DNA of 64,000 nt from an uncultured Muribaculaceae bacterium (GCA_910579185.1 CAJTTG010000001.1:620001-684000); one strand, 5' to 3'. Shown: positions 8,393 to 17,239, counted from the first letter of the stretch. The notes: generated by a model not told the origin, from the sequence alone. Numbers and translations are program-made.

Positions 8393-8404
8393 CATCAGCC
8401 AATC

Positions 8405-8935
8405 ATGAAAAGCCTCACAGCCCTCTTGATAGCCATTATACTATCATCCGTCCCATCCATCGCTCGAAACAAATGGCAACAATGCGGTGCTGATGTAAAC
8501 TTTGGAGCAACATTTGCTGACGCGATGGGTTCTGGCAACTCCGGATTTTGCTGCTCCATAGACTTGACAATATACAATGTGTACGTTGATTTTGGATTCC
8601 AGCCACTCAAACATTCATCCGACGTAAAGATTAACACTTGGAATGACAACCGCAGCTACATGGGTCATCTTGGCTACCGGATCCCCATTAATAGATTCTA
8701 CGTTACCCCCATATTTGGATTTATCCTGACCCAATATGGTGAGACGAATGGCCACGATTGGTCAGTATCAACCAACGGAATAAAAAACAAATTCCACCCC
8801 CACGAGCAAAACACCGCATTTGACGCAGGTCTAAAATGCGGCTACCACGCGTGGAATTCCTCTTCCGTAACTCTTGATTTTTGTCTCTCAGCAACCAATC
8901 ACATAGTAATGGCCGGTATTGGTCTTAGCTTCTAA
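8405..8935 (+). CDS. Hypothetical secreted protein, possibly a small outer-membrane barrel
   Basis: 176 residues with a Sec signal (M-K-S-L-T-A-L-L-I-A-I-I-L-S-S-V-P-S-I-A, cleavage near residue 20). The mature part alternates hydrophobic and polar residues in short runs (Y-N-V-Y-V-D-F-G-F, R-F-Y-V-T-P-I-F-G-F) and ends in an aromatic residue (G-I-G-L-S-F), which suits an eight-stranded outer-membrane barrel. No family is recognised. It sits between two related membrane-anchored genes, suggesting a small shared unit. Confidence 0.6.
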   Translation: MKSLTALLIAIILSSVPSIARNKWQQCGADVNFGATFADAMGSGNSGFCCSIDLTIYNVYVDFGFQPLKHSSDVKINTWNDNRSYMGHLGYRIPINRFYVTPIFGFILTQYGETNGHDWSVSTNGIKNKFHPHEQNTAFDAGLKCGYHAWNSSSVTLDFCLSATNHIVMAGIGLSF

Positions 8936-9020
8936 AAGCAATGCCAAACATCACACGTCACAAATACCAATTACATTTCTACCACATACTCACTTGCACT
9001 AACAAATAAAACTTACAAGC

Positions 9021-9565
9021 ATGCTACAAGCCTACGGAATTACAATCCTCATAATAGCCATCGCGGCCATAATACTCAACGTATATTTCTCCTTTTCAAA
9101 TTCATCAACCTATGCAATGATGTAAGCAAGCTGACTCGAATATTTGAAAAGCAATATGGTTACTTGCCGGAAGTAAATACGACCTGTCACAACACTACAA
9201 TTCCGACACCGCAACCAAACAAAGCACAAACATTGATCGATGAAACCATTACCGATCTCACCAACATGTTACAAGGAGAATACCAGCATTCACCTGAATT
9301 AGCCGCCGACCGCATAGATGCGCGACTCGCTCAACTCCACAACGACCTCCGGAAAGAAAATATAAGCGAGATCCCCCAGATGCTACAAAATTCTGATGAA
9401 TTCATTGACTTCTATAGAGCTAATCGGATCCAGCCATTTTTAGAAAGCGACACAGAAACTCCTGATAAAAACAAAACCAACGGCATGTCGTCCGGATGTG
9501 CCATAGCCATTGTGGCCGTCATAATTATCGGAGCTCTCATCGCTCTGTATGAATCCACATTCTAA
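9021..9565 (+). pseudogene. Frameshifted paralogue of the small membrane protein at 7991
   Basis: From the ATG at 9021 a 34-codon frame encodes a transmembrane helix (Y-G-I-T-I-L-I-I-A-I-A-A-I-I-L) and stops at 9123. A shift of -1 near the T-run at 9093-9096 enters a second frame that continues to 9565 and reads F-K-F-I-N-L-C-N-D-V-S-K-L, matching F-V-K-F-I-I-L-C-D-D-I-S-A-I of the intact paralogue, then the same helical domain ending N-S-D-E-F-I-D-F-Y. Unlike its relative it adds a C-terminal transmembrane helix (C-A-I-A-I-V-A-V-I-I-I-G-A-L). One extra T in the run would restore one protein of about 181 residues. Alternatively the TTG at 9164 starts a shorter product. Confidence 0.65.
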
Positions 9566-9655
9566 AAAATTGCACGTACATATTTATCTGCATGCTGTAG
9601 ATCGCTATATTTTCCCTATATCGGGAGGGTATTATATTTCGTGAACCGGGTTAAT

Positions 9656-9688
9656 CAGCCACCTCGCTTGAGGTGGCTGAACTTTTTT
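9656..9688 (+). terminator. Intrinsic terminator closing the accessory patch
   Basis: CAGCCACCTC (9656-9665) pairs perfectly with GAGGTGGCTG (9670-9679) around a GCTT tetraloop and is followed by six Ts at 9683-9688. Confidence 0.88.
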
Positions 9689-9720
9689 ATCATAAGTTTG
9701 TAATTTTTATACCGGCAGGG

Positions 9721-9751
9721 TTGGACATGCGGCATAAATAGATTAACTTTG
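9721..9751 (+). promoter_or_regulatory. Promoter of thrC
   Basis: TAACTTTG at 9744-9751 with TTG at 9721-9723, spacer 20. It gives a leader of about 60 bases before thrC. Confidence 0.65.
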
Positions 9752-9814
9752 CTAATGAACTCATCCCCCGAAATGCCGGAATGATTCCAAAGGAAATGAC
9801 CATTATTTCGCACG

Positions 9815-11113
9815 ATGAAATACTACAGCACCAACAATCCTGACACCCCGGTCGGGCTCGGCGATGCCATCTTGCGGAGCATTGCCCCCGATGGTGGCGT
9901 ATATATGCCCCTGTCTATCCCATTGATACCGACGGCTCTGTTTAAAAACATAGCCGACATGTCGCTGACCGACATCGGATATGTGGTTGCCACAACGATC
10001 CTTGGCTCCGACATCGAGCCAGAGATGATCAACAATATAGTAAAAGAAACCCTCAACTTCCCCATACCGCTGAAACAGACCGGCGAACACACCTATGTGC
10101 TTGAACTGTTCCATGGCCCGACAGGGTCGTTCAAAGATGTCGGTGCGCGGTTTATGGCACGCATAGTGGAGCATCTGCTGAAAAAGGAAGCCTCGGGGCG
10201 ACAATCACTGAATGTGTTCGTGGCCACATCGGGCGATACCGGATGCGCCGTGGCAAACGGATTTGCCGGAATTGAGGGGGTCAACGTCTACATCCTCCAC
10301 CCAAAGGGAAAGACGCTGCGCGTACCGCCGGAGACATTCCGGTCACATGCATCAAATATAATCCCGGTAGGGATCAGGGGGACGTTTGAGGATTGTCAGC
10401 GTCTGGTCAAGGAGATCTACACCGACCCGGAGCTGAACAGCAAAATGGCAATCACGTCGGCAAACTCCATCAACATAGCCCGACTGCTACCACAGACTTT
10501 CTACTATTTCCATGCCTATGCACGACTGCACGAAATGGAAGAGAAACCCGGACGATTCACAGTCTCCACACCCTGCGGCAATCTCGGGAACCTTACCGCC
10601 GCCCTATTCTCGTGCCAGCTGGGACTTCCTGTTGACAGAATTCTGGCCGCCGGTCACGACAACGAACGCCTATGGGGTGAGATCCAAAGCGGACGTCTGT
10701 CGGTCAGCAGCTTCAACAGCCGCGCTCTCAGCACTAATCTGGCCCGTATAAACGTGCTGATAAAGGACAATCCAAAGATAGCCGAGATGATCGAATGTCA
10801 CACTTTTACGGACGACGACATCGCCGACCAGATAAAGCACATCTACAGGCAAAACGGCTATCTGATGGACAGGAACACAGCCATGTCATGCCGCGCGCTG
10901 GAACAGAACCTCCGGCCGGGAGAGACAGGAATATTCCTTGCAACTGCCGATCCGGTCAAATATGCCGACCATCTTCTCCAGATACTCGGAACGGACATAA
11001 GACCGGCCGACACAAAGGATAACAGCTCCACTCCCCATAAGATACCGGCGGAGACGGCTCTGCAACCACTGTTTCCTGCAATCCGACGCTTTCTACTCGA
11101 CCGAAATAAATAA
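9815..11113 (+). CDS. thrC: Threonine synthase
   Basis: 432 residues, normal for the bacterial class I enzyme. It converts O-phosphohomoserine to threonine with pyridoxal phosphate in the cytoplasm. The N-terminus (Y-Y-S-T-N, then G-D-A-I-L-R-S-I-A-P-D-G-G-V-Y) is diagnostic, and the cofactor lysine is Lys107 in G-P-T-G-S-F-K-D-V-G. The glycine-rich phosphate loop is T-P-C-G-N-L-G-N-L near 250-258. It has its own promoter and lies away from any thrA or thrB gene in this window. Confidence 0.95.
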   Translation: MKYYSTNNPDTPVGLGDAILRSIAPDGGVYMPLSIPLIPTALFKNIADMSLTDIGYVVATTILGSDIEPEMINNIVKETLNFPIPLKQTGEHTYVLELFHGPTGSFKDVGARFMARIVEHLLKKEASGRQSLNVFVATSGDTGCAVANGFAGIEGVNVYILHPKGKTLRVPPETFRSHASNIIPVGIRGTFEDCQRLVKEIYTDPELNSKMAITSANSINIARLLPQTFYYFHAYARLHEMEEKPGRFTVSTPCGNLGNLTAALFSCQLGLPVDRILAAGHDNERLWGEIQSGRLSVSSFNSRALSTNLARINVLIKDNPKIAEMIECHTFTDDDIADQIKHIYRQNGYLMDRNTAMSCRALEQNLRPGETGIFLATADPVKYADHLLQILGTDIRPADTKDNSSTPHKIPAETALQPLFPAIRRFLLDRNK

Positions 11114-11145
11114 AATCCATTAACCAATAAAAAACACAAACAATT

Positions 11146-11508
11146 ATGGCAAACAAACGAATCCTAAAGAAACAGATCAAATATATCTGCGGCGAAGTGG
11201 CTCTCCAGTGCATCCTGACCCGTGAGTGCATTGACGGAACCGATAGAGAAAAGCTCAACAACCTTGTTCTGTCGACCGCCGACCTTCAGCAGAAATCACT
11301 GAAAAACGCATCCTTCGCTTTCGACAAGACCCCGAAGGATTTCGCTACTCTCGCCGAATACCACAAAGCAGCATCGGCCTACTACCGTCAGGCCTACAGC
11401 GTGTTCCACAAAGAGTTCAACGCCCATATCCAGGATATCCTCAAGCAGCTCAACGCCGAGATTCCTGCAGAGCAACGCGAAATCAACAAAAAAGCAGCCA
11501 CTAAATAA
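11146..11508 (+). CDS. Hypothetical helical protein
   Basis: 120 residues, no signal peptide, strongly charged and helical throughout (for example R-I-L-K-K-Q-I-K-Y-I-C-G-E-V-A, and F-H-K-E-F-N-A-H-I-Q-D-I-L-K-Q-L). Two cysteines (15, 22) are near the N-terminus. I do not recognise a named family. It lies 32 bases after thrC and three bases before the acyltransferase gene, so it is probably cotranscribed with both. Confidence 0.6.
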   Translation: MANKRILKKQIKYICGEVALQCILTRECIDGTDREKLNNLVLSTADLQQKSLKNASFAFDKTPKDFATLAEYHKAASAYYRQAYSVFHKEFNAHIQDILKQLNAEIPAEQREINKKAATK

Positions 11509-11511
11509 TCC

Positions 11512-12054
11512 ATGTGGTTTAGCAAAGCAATATTGAAGATAGCCGGATGGACGGTCAATGTGACCGTCCCCGACTATCCCAAATGCATAATCTGCGTGGC
11601 TCCCCACACGAGCAACTGGGATTTCATCTTAGGCAAACTGGCCTACGCCACAACCGGGCGCAAAGCCGGATTCCTGATGAAAGCCTCATGGTTTTTCTTC
11701 CCGATGGGAATGATATTCCGCGCCATGGGAGGCATTCCGGTGCCGCGACGCAAGAAAGGAGCGTCTCTGGTGGATGCTCTTGTTGACAAGTTCAACTCAT
11801 CCGAACGTCTTGTGCTCGCCATCACCCCGGAAGGCACCCGTTCGCGCACATCGCAATGGCACACCGGCTTTCTCCACATTGCCCGTCGCGCCGGAATCCC
11901 GATAGCCCTCGGAGCAATTGATTTCGGAAAAAAAGAGATAACCATCACCGACACATTCACACCGACGGGAGACACTGATGCCGACATGCGCCGGATAAAG
12001 GATTATTACAAAAACTTCACGGCCAAATATCCCGAAAAATTCACAACAGAATAA
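11512..12054 (+). CDS. PlsC-like lysophospholipid / 1-acylglycerol-3-phosphate acyltransferase
   Basis: 180 residues, a short member of the PlsC superfamily. The catalytic H-x4-D motif is His32-T-S-N-W-Asp37 and the substrate-binding block is P-E-G-T-R at 106-110. It would move an acyl group onto a lysolipid at the inner membrane. Being shorter than typical PlsC (about 240 residues), it may act on another acyl acceptor. It is followed ten bases later by the nitrilase gene. Confidence 0.85.
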   Translation: MWFSKAILKIAGWTVNVTVPDYPKCIICVAPHTSNWDFILGKLAYATTGRKAGFLMKASWFFFPMGMIFRAMGGIPVPRRKKGASLVDALVDKFNSSERLVLAITPEGTRSRTSQWHTGFLHIARRAGIPIALGAIDFGKKEITITDTFTPTGDTDADMRRIKDYYKNFTAKYPEKFTTE

Positions 12055-12064
12055 CCCCCTCACC

Positions 12065-12862
12065 ATGCCGTCGCAGAATCTGAAAATAGCAGCCATCCCC
12101 CTCGATATCGTTGCCCATGACTCCGAGGCCAATCTGGCAGCCGCAATTGAGCGTCTCAACAATCTTGACAAGGACACTGATCTGGCCGTACTGCCTGAGA
12201 TGTTCAACACCGGCTTCACACCTGATATTCGACAGCTGGAATCGAACGCTCAGCCCGACGACGGGGCTCTGATCACCGAGCTGCGCAGCCAAGCCAGGCA
12301 ACGGGGTATCGCGATATGGGGTGGTTTCACAGCCATTGACGGCGGCAATTATTACAACCGCGGCTTCATGATAGACGACAAGGGAGAAGCCACATTCTAC
12401 GACAAACGGCATCTGTTCAGCTACGGAGGCGAGAGCAAAGTTCTGACCCCCGGCATGAAAGAGGCTCCGATTGTGGCCTACCGGTCATGGAACCTGAAAA
12501 TGGCTATATGCTACGACATCCGCTTTCCGGTATGGAACCGCGCCAGAGCCAACAACTATGACGTGCTTATCGTTCCTGCCAACTGGGCGCACGCCAGATT
12601 CTTCGCATGGAAACAGATGCTTCTGGCCCGAGCCATAGAGAATCAGGCATTCGTAGTGGGTTGTAACCGCGAAGGCAACGATATCTACGGAGAGTACCGA
12701 CGTGGCGATTCGCAGGCATTCAACAACTGGGGCGACGACATTGCCGACCGACGTGACGATGGCACAATGTATGCCACTCTGCATGCAGAGCAATTCAACA
12801 TCGACCGCCAGCGTTTCGCACCATGGCGCGATGCGGATGACTTCAAACTTTATCTTGAATAG
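12065..12862 (+). CDS. Nitrilase-superfamily amidohydrolase (omega-amidase-like)
   Basis: 265 residues. The nitrilase catalytic triad is visible: Glu45 (V-L-P-E-M-F), Lys114 (Y-D-K-R-H-L-F) and Cys149 (M-A-I-C-Y-D-I-R-F-P). The pattern F-N-T-G-F and the short length resemble YafV/Nit2-type omega-amidases, which hydrolyse alpha-ketoglutaramate or related amides in metabolite repair. The precise substrate is inferred from similarity only. The end overlaps the convergent coaE gene by 13 bases. Confidence 0.88.
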   Translation: MPSQNLKIAAIPLDIVAHDSEANLAAAIERLNNLDKDTDLAVLPEMFNTGFTPDIRQLESNAQPDDGALITELRSQARQRGIAIWGGFTAIDGGNYYNRGFMIDDKGEATFYDKRHLFSYGGESKVLTPGMKEAPIVAYRSWNLKMAICYDIRFPVWNRARANNYDVLIVPANWAHARFFAWKQMLLARAIENQAFVVGCNREGNDIYGEYRRGDSQAFNNWGDDIADRRDDGTMYATLHAEQFNIDRQRFAPWRDADDFKLYLE

Positions 12863-13434
12863 GTCTGCAATACGTTAAGCCGGGCTTCCAGCTGCGGCAA
12901 AAGAGGCTGAACATCATCGTTGACAAGATCAAACACCCGGGGATGCACGCAATCGGGAACAAAGCCATCCTGCGCCTCCACACGCCGCACCACATGATCC
13001 CGTTCAAAGCCATTCCTCATCATTACGCGGTTGATACGGAGCTGCTGTGGTGCCACCACGTTCCACACTTCGTCAACAATCCTGTCAAGGCCGCTCTGAT
13101 ATAAAATGGCGGTCTCCACAAATGCCACTGGCCGTCCTTCAGCCCACGAAACAATATCGTCACGGACAGCGGAATGCACAGCCCGATTAAGCCGATCAAG
13201 CATAGCCTTATCAGAAAAAACGACCTCGGCAAGCACCTTCCGGTCAATGACACCATCCACCACTGCTGCCGCACATATCTCGTCGGCAATAACATGCTTT
13301 ATGATGTCACTTCCATCCATTATTCCCTTGGCGCGGCTATCGCAATCGTAAACATCATGCCCCAAGGCGCGGAGCATATCACAGACAATACTTTTACCGG
13401 CACCTATTCCTCCGGTTACGGCTATGATCTTCAT
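12850..13434 (-). CDS. coaE: Dephospho-CoA kinase
   Basis: 194 residues, normal length. CoaE phosphorylates the ribose of dephospho-CoA, the last step of coenzyme A synthesis. The P-loop is G-G-I-G-A-G-K-S (residues 8-15), followed by the conserved V-C-D-M-L and D-C-D-S-R-A-K blocks. Its start overlaps the stop of the YbbR-like gene by four bases, so it is the last gene of a nusB-yajC-ybbR-coaE order on the minus strand. Confidence 0.95.
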   Translation of the reverse strand: MKIIAVTGGIGAGKSIVCDMLRALGHDVYDCDSRAKGIMDGSDIIKHVIADEICAAAVVDGVIDRKVLAEVVFSDKAMLDRLNRAVHSAVRDDIVSWAEGRPVAFVETAILYQSGLDRIVDEVWNVVAPQQLRINRVMMRNGFERDHVVRRVEAQDGFVPDCVHPRVFDLVNDDVQPLLPQLEARLNVLQTYSR

Positions 13435-14408
13435 CGTTCAATCACATATTCAACGCTGTCCTGCGAAACAGAAACCACCTTATAGCCACCCGGCATAGCC
13501 TCAACCTCAACTTTGGCGTTGCGCGATCCTGCATTCAAAGCCTTGTAGTCGACCGAAGCCTTGACCGGCATATCGGAAGAGCTCAGACGCATAGGCACGA
13601 GATAGCTCACCTCGACCGAAGCAGGGTATGTGATCAGCCGCGCGCCAGCCGGAACATTGACCGCCTTGACAGGCACAGTCCTTTTCTTAGAGACGAGCAA
13701 CTCAGCAGGAATGGTCACGCTCACCGTCTCCGGCATGATCTTCATGCCGGGCAACTGTTTCACTGCGATATCACACACCATTGTATCTGTCAACTCATCT
13801 CGTGAAACGGTCTCGGTCTCCACATAATCCAGATCGGGACGCTTGCCAGAGGCAGTATAGACAGTAACCGAGTCAAGAGCCGCAACCACTGGGCCACTGA
13901 TAATGCTTCTCGTGCTCGCCGAAACACTTGAGTTGACCCTCAGCGGCACCCGGAACCCATTGCCGGAAGAATAAGCCACTCGCATTGAATCCGGGTTTAC
14001 CACGATTATTGATATGTTCTGACCGAAAATATCGCGCAATTCGCTATCTATTTTTGTCCTTGACAGCGCAACGAAACCATTACGCCCGAACTCGCGGAAA
14101 TCGACCGTGAAAACCGGTGGCTTAACAACTGAATACTTCACAAACTGAGTGCCCTTTCCTTTAAGCACCACATTGATTGACTGCGGCAAATTGCCGACAA
14201 CGACAACGCTGTCGGGCACATTGACCAACTCCACGGGAAGATCGAAATCGCGCTCCATAGTCTCGTCGAGCGTGATTATTGACCAAAAGATAAAAGCCAC
14301 TATCAGACACATGAGATAGAGCATCACGTTGCGTCCGCGGCGAGTGTGCAGTTTCCGGTCGACTTTCACAACGGCCGAACGTATTATTTTACCCGGCTTA
14401 TTCTTCAT
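13431..14408 (-). CDS. YbbR-like (CdaR-type) domain protein
   Basis: 325 residues. One transmembrane helix lies near residues 27-46 (V-M-L-Y-L-M-C-L-I-V-A-F-I-F-W-S), preceded by a basic N-terminus. The extracytoplasmic remainder contains repeated YbbR-type beta modules (F-D-L-P-V-E-L-V-N-V-P, V-P-L-R-V-N-S, V-P-V-K-A-V-N-V-P-A). In Firmicutes such proteins regulate the c-di-AMP cyclase CdaA; here no cyclase gene is adjacent. The gene sits between yajC and coaE and overlaps coaE by four bases. Confidence 0.85.
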   Translation of the reverse strand: MKNKPGKIIRSAVVKVDRKLHTRRGRNVMLYLMCLIVAFIFWSIITLDETMERDFDLPVELVNVPDSVVVVGNLPQSINVVLKGKGTQFVKYSVVKPPVFTVDFREFGRNGFVALSRTKIDSELRDIFGQNISIIVVNPDSMRVAYSSGNGFRVPLRVNSSVSASTRSIISGPVVAALDSVTVYTASGKRPDLDYVETETVSRDELTDTMVCDIAVKQLPGMKIMPETVSVTIPAELLVSKKRTVPVKAVNVPAGARLITYPASVEVSYLVPMRLSSSDMPVKASVDYKALNAGSRNAKVEVEAMPGGYKVVSVSQDSVEYVIER

Positions 14409-14491
14409 TTCCGTAGAGCTTGGCTATAATATGAAACAACGGAGCCGCCGCAAAAAGTGCAGCGGCTCCATATTTCTCTTTCCGGAGGATA

Positions 14492-14794
14492 TTATTTATT
14501 CAGATTAATACCACCCTCGCCATCCTGCTGCGCATCGGGAGCGGAAGGATAGACCATGTTCTTATCAACGGTGATCACTGTGTTGGGAGCGATCTCGATA
14601 GAGAATGTCGTCTCCTTGATGCGACGTACACGGCCGTAGATACCTCCGGCGGTTATGACGCGGTCGCCTTCGGCAACATTCTGGCGGAATTTAGTGATTT
14701 CTTTCTGACGCTTCTGCTGCGGACGAATCATGAAAAAGTAGAAGATGACCACAAGCAGTACAATCATCAGGATATTCATTGTTCCTTGACCCAT
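14492..14794 (-). CDS. yajC: Preprotein translocase subunit YajC
   Basis: 100 residues. One N-terminal transmembrane helix (residues about 6-23, I-L-M-I-V-L-L-V-V-I-F-Y-F-F-M-I) is followed by the hallmark R-P-Q-Q-K-R-Q-K-E and the small beta domain G-D-R-V-I-T-A-G-G-I-Y-G-R-V. YajC associates with SecDF at the Sec translocon. It lies between nusB and the YbbR-like gene. Confidence 0.95.
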   Translation of the reverse strand: MGQGTMNILMIVLLVVIFYFFMIRPQQKRQKEITKFRQNVAEGDRVITAGGIYGRVRRIKETTFSIEIAPNTVITVDKNMVYPSAPDAQQDGEGGINLNK

Positions 14795-14878
14795 TTCGAT
14801 TTTAAGTATTAAATAGTTTATAAAAATTTTATTTGGCTATGTTTCCCAAAGGGGACACGCGAATATAGCAATTAAATC

Positions 14879-16303
14879 TCAATTTTTGTTCAGTTTACCC
14901 TCGTTTTTAAGATAATTAATCACAGAATAGAGAATTCCGTTGATAAACTGGCCACTTTTCGGGGTGCTGTAGGCATTGGCAATCTCGATATATTCGTTGA
15001 GAGTAACCGCGATCGGAATTGCAGGATAGTTGAGCAATTCAGAAATAGCGGCAGCCATGATCACCACATCCATGAATGCCAGACGGTCGGTGTCCCACTG
15101 ACGGCGGTCTATGAAGCGATCCACGAGATCGCGATACTGCTCGAAATTATCAATTGTATCGACAAACAACTCACCACCGAATGCAGCGTCCTCCTCATCC
15201 TTGAACTTAGGCAGCAGGAGCGTTCCGCGACGGTCGGTATCGGCCACGCGGCGCATGGTCTTGACAACGAATGTACCGACAATATCGAGATCGTCGTTCC
15301 AATAGACCGACATGCCCTCCAACGCCTCTGCAAGGTCATCGCTCGGCAGAATAATATTTTTGAATACTGATCGCCAGAAATCACAATCAGCTTTCAGATC
15401 GGTGGATTCAGCATCCATATAATTGCGGTAGATGTCCGACGATGTGATCTGGTCAAGCAGCGAACGGACAAGCATCGGGTCATCGTTCCACGAGAACGGA
15501 TGTTCCTCAAACCATGAATTGAGTTCCTCACTTTCGGCCAGTGCCTTTACCATTCCGTTATCAACGAAACGGGTGTTAGGGTTCAGATCCTCAGCCGTAG
15601 CGAGAAACTTATGACGTGCAGCATCGAGGCGCAGATCCTCAGCGCGAGTGATCTCAACCGGCAAGGCAAGCAAAGCGTTGTAGAGTTCATACGATTTGTC
15701 GAGCGAACGATTAAGCGAATTCCGGGCGTTGAGATACATAGCGTTGACATCGCCAAGCTGCTCAAGCGAGTTCACCGTCATAGCGATAGCCTGCTCGAAA
15801 CCGGCAGCCGTGAACATCTCGCAACGACGTGCGGCTGCAAGGACGGCAGCATTTTTCGCAAATACGGTCTCTACGATTGTTGTCCAAAACTTCACATCGT
15901 CCGTGATCTCACGGTTTTTCAGACGGATATAGCTTCTATAAACCGCGGAACGTGTGATCTCACTATAAAGGTCGGCAATCAGAGCATCGGAGAACACTTC
16001 ATCAAAGTCGGCATCCTTTGCAGCCGCTTTCAGATCTGAATCCTGACGAAGCGAACGAGCCACCTTGTTGGACTGAAGATACTTGTTATCGTCCACGCCG
16101 GGGATGCTCCTCACAGCAGGTGTCAGACGTACGCCTGACAGACGCAGAGTCAGCAATAAGAAATCGACATAGAGGGAATATGCGAATTTCTTGTCGCGTG
16201 TTGAATTTTCAGGCAGTGCCGCCAGCTTAAACTCTCCCTGTGTCAACAGATAGCTGTAGAGCATCTGGACAACTTTAATTCGGATCAGTACGCGATTTAT
16301 CAT
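14879..16303 (-). CDS. nusB: NusB-domain transcription antitermination protein, extra long
   Basis: 474 residues. NusB binds boxA RNA with NusE during rRNA antitermination. The recognisable NusB fold is the C-terminal part: D-R-L-A-F-M-D-V-V-I-M-A-A-A-I-S-E-L, then P-I-P-I-A-V-T-L-N-E-Y-I-E-I-A-N-A-Y and F-I-N-G-I-L-Y-S-V-I-N-Y-L (about 405-470). The first 400 residues are helical with alternating acidic stretches. Classical NusB has about 140-160 residues and Bacteroidetes homologues about 300, so this copy is unusually extended, perhaps through an internally repeated region. A -7/-33 promoter lies just upstream. Confidence 0.85.
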   Translation of the reverse strand: MINRVLIRIKVVQMLYSYLLTQGEFKLAALPENSTRDKKFAYSLYVDFLLLTLRLSGVRLTPAVRSIPGVDDNKYLQSNKVARSLRQDSDLKAAAKDADFDEVFSDALIADLYSEITRSAVYRSYIRLKNREITDDVKFWTTIVETVFAKNAAVLAAARRCEMFTAAGFEQAIAMTVNSLEQLGDVNAMYLNARNSLNRSLDKSYELYNALLALPVEITRAEDLRLDAARHKFLATAEDLNPNTRFVDNGMVKALAESEELNSWFEEHPFSWNDDPMLVRSLLDQITSSDIYRNYMDAESTDLKADCDFWRSVFKNIILPSDDLAEALEGMSVYWNDDLDIVGTFVVKTMRRVADTDRRGTLLLPKFKDEEDAAFGGELFVDTIDNFEQYRDLVDRFIDRRQWDTDRLAFMDVVIMAAAISELLNYPAIPIAVTLNEYIEIANAYSTPKSGQFINGILYSVINYLKNEGKLNKN

Positions 16304-16332
16304 AATATGAATGTTCTTTCTTTAATCTGATG

Positions 16333-16362
16333 CAAAGTTAGCTATTTTCCACCGAATACCAA
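16333..16362 (-). promoter_or_regulatory. Promoter of nusB operon
   Basis: On the minus strand TAACTTTG (plus coordinates 16333-16340) is preceded by TTG (16360-16362) with a 19-base spacer. The start of nusB is 30 bases downstream. Confidence 0.65.
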
Positions 16363-16411
16363 CGTTTGAAAGGCCAATTTTTCAAAGCTCGACATTTATA
16401 AAACAACAGCA

Positions 16412-16439
16412 GGGACGCACCTTCCTAAAGGCACGTCCC
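16412..16439 (-). terminator. Probable terminator after aqpZ
   Basis: GGGACG (16412-16417) pairs with CGTCCC (16434-16439), with a further inner CCTT/AAGG stem. On the minus strand the tail TGCTGTTGTTTTATAA follows. It lies 26 bases beyond the aqpZ stop. Confidence 0.6.
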
Positions 16440-16464
16440 CGATATTTAAACCATTTATGTCGGA

Positions 16465-17187
16465 TTATTCAGCAGTCTTGTTGCATTTGCAGCAGCAGCT
16501 GACTGCGAGACGATAGAGTACCACAGCGAGAGCAGCGCCAACCAGCGGGCCTACGACCATGATCCAGAAGTCGCCCCAAGCGGCAGCTCCATCGGAGAAC
16601 AGAGCCGGGCCGAAGCTACGGGCAGGGTTAACCGAGCAGTTATCAACCGGAATACCCACAATGTTGACAAGACCCAGACCGATACCGATGGCAAGGCCTG
16701 CGAAATTACCGAAACCTTTCTTCTCGTCAGTAGCGCAAAGGATAATGAACACGAAGAACATGGTGAGCAGCACTTCCGCGATCAAAGCCATAGTGGAGGT
16801 TGCCCCGGGCTGGAGAACATTTGCGGCAAGTGTGCCGGTAACGGTTCCGTCAATCGTAGTGATGCCACCGTAATTGAAGCCGGAGCCACTCTTGAAGAGC
16901 ATAAGAAGGAGCGCACCACCGATAGCGGCACCGATGAGCTGGGCCACCACATAGCCGATGAAATCCTTGCCGGACATCTTGCCGGAGATCAGCATGGCGA
17001 AAGATACAGCCGGATTGACATGACATCCGGAAACATTGCCTATGGCATAGCAAAGGCAGATCAGAACGAGACCGAAACAGAGTCCGATACCAAGTCCACC
17101 GATAGACGGACCGGCAAGTACAGCACTACCGCAAGCGAGAAGCACCAGGAACATTGTGCCGAACAACTCGGCCAGATACTTTTTCAT
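16465..17187 (-). CDS. aqpZ: Aquaporin (MIP family)
   Basis: 240 residues with six transmembrane helices and the two half-helix motifs NPA58-60 and NPA187-189, the second followed by Arg190. It forms a water or small-solute channel in the inner membrane. Aligned by eye with E. coli AqpZ, the selectivity-filter positions are Phe38, Asn175, Cys184 and Arg190, where AqpZ has Phe, His, Thr and Arg. The missing His leaves water specificity open. The C-terminus is Cys-rich (S-C-C-C-K-C-N-K). It is a single gene with its own promoter. Confidence 0.9.
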   Translation of the reverse strand: MKKYLAELFGTMFLVLLACGSAVLAGPSIGGLGIGLCFGLVLICLCYAIGNVSGCHVNPAVSFAMLISGKMSGKDFIGYVVAQLIGAAIGGALLLMLFKSGSGFNYGGITTIDGTVTGTLAANVLQPGATSTMALIAEVLLTMFFVFIILCATDEKKGFGNFAGLAIGIGLGLVNIVGIPVDNCSVNPARSFGPALFSDGAAAWGDFWIMVVGPLVGAALAVVLYRLAVSCCCKCNKTAE

Positions 17188-17231
17188 AAAATCTTGAATT
17201 TTGGATTAATAAATATTTTTTTAGTTGTCAA

Positions 17232-17239
17232 CAAATATA
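17232..17239 (-). promoter_or_regulatory. Possible -7 box for aqpZ
   Basis: Minus-strand TATATTTG about 45 bases before the aqpZ start. No good -33 element is seen at the expected distance. Confidence 0.4.
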
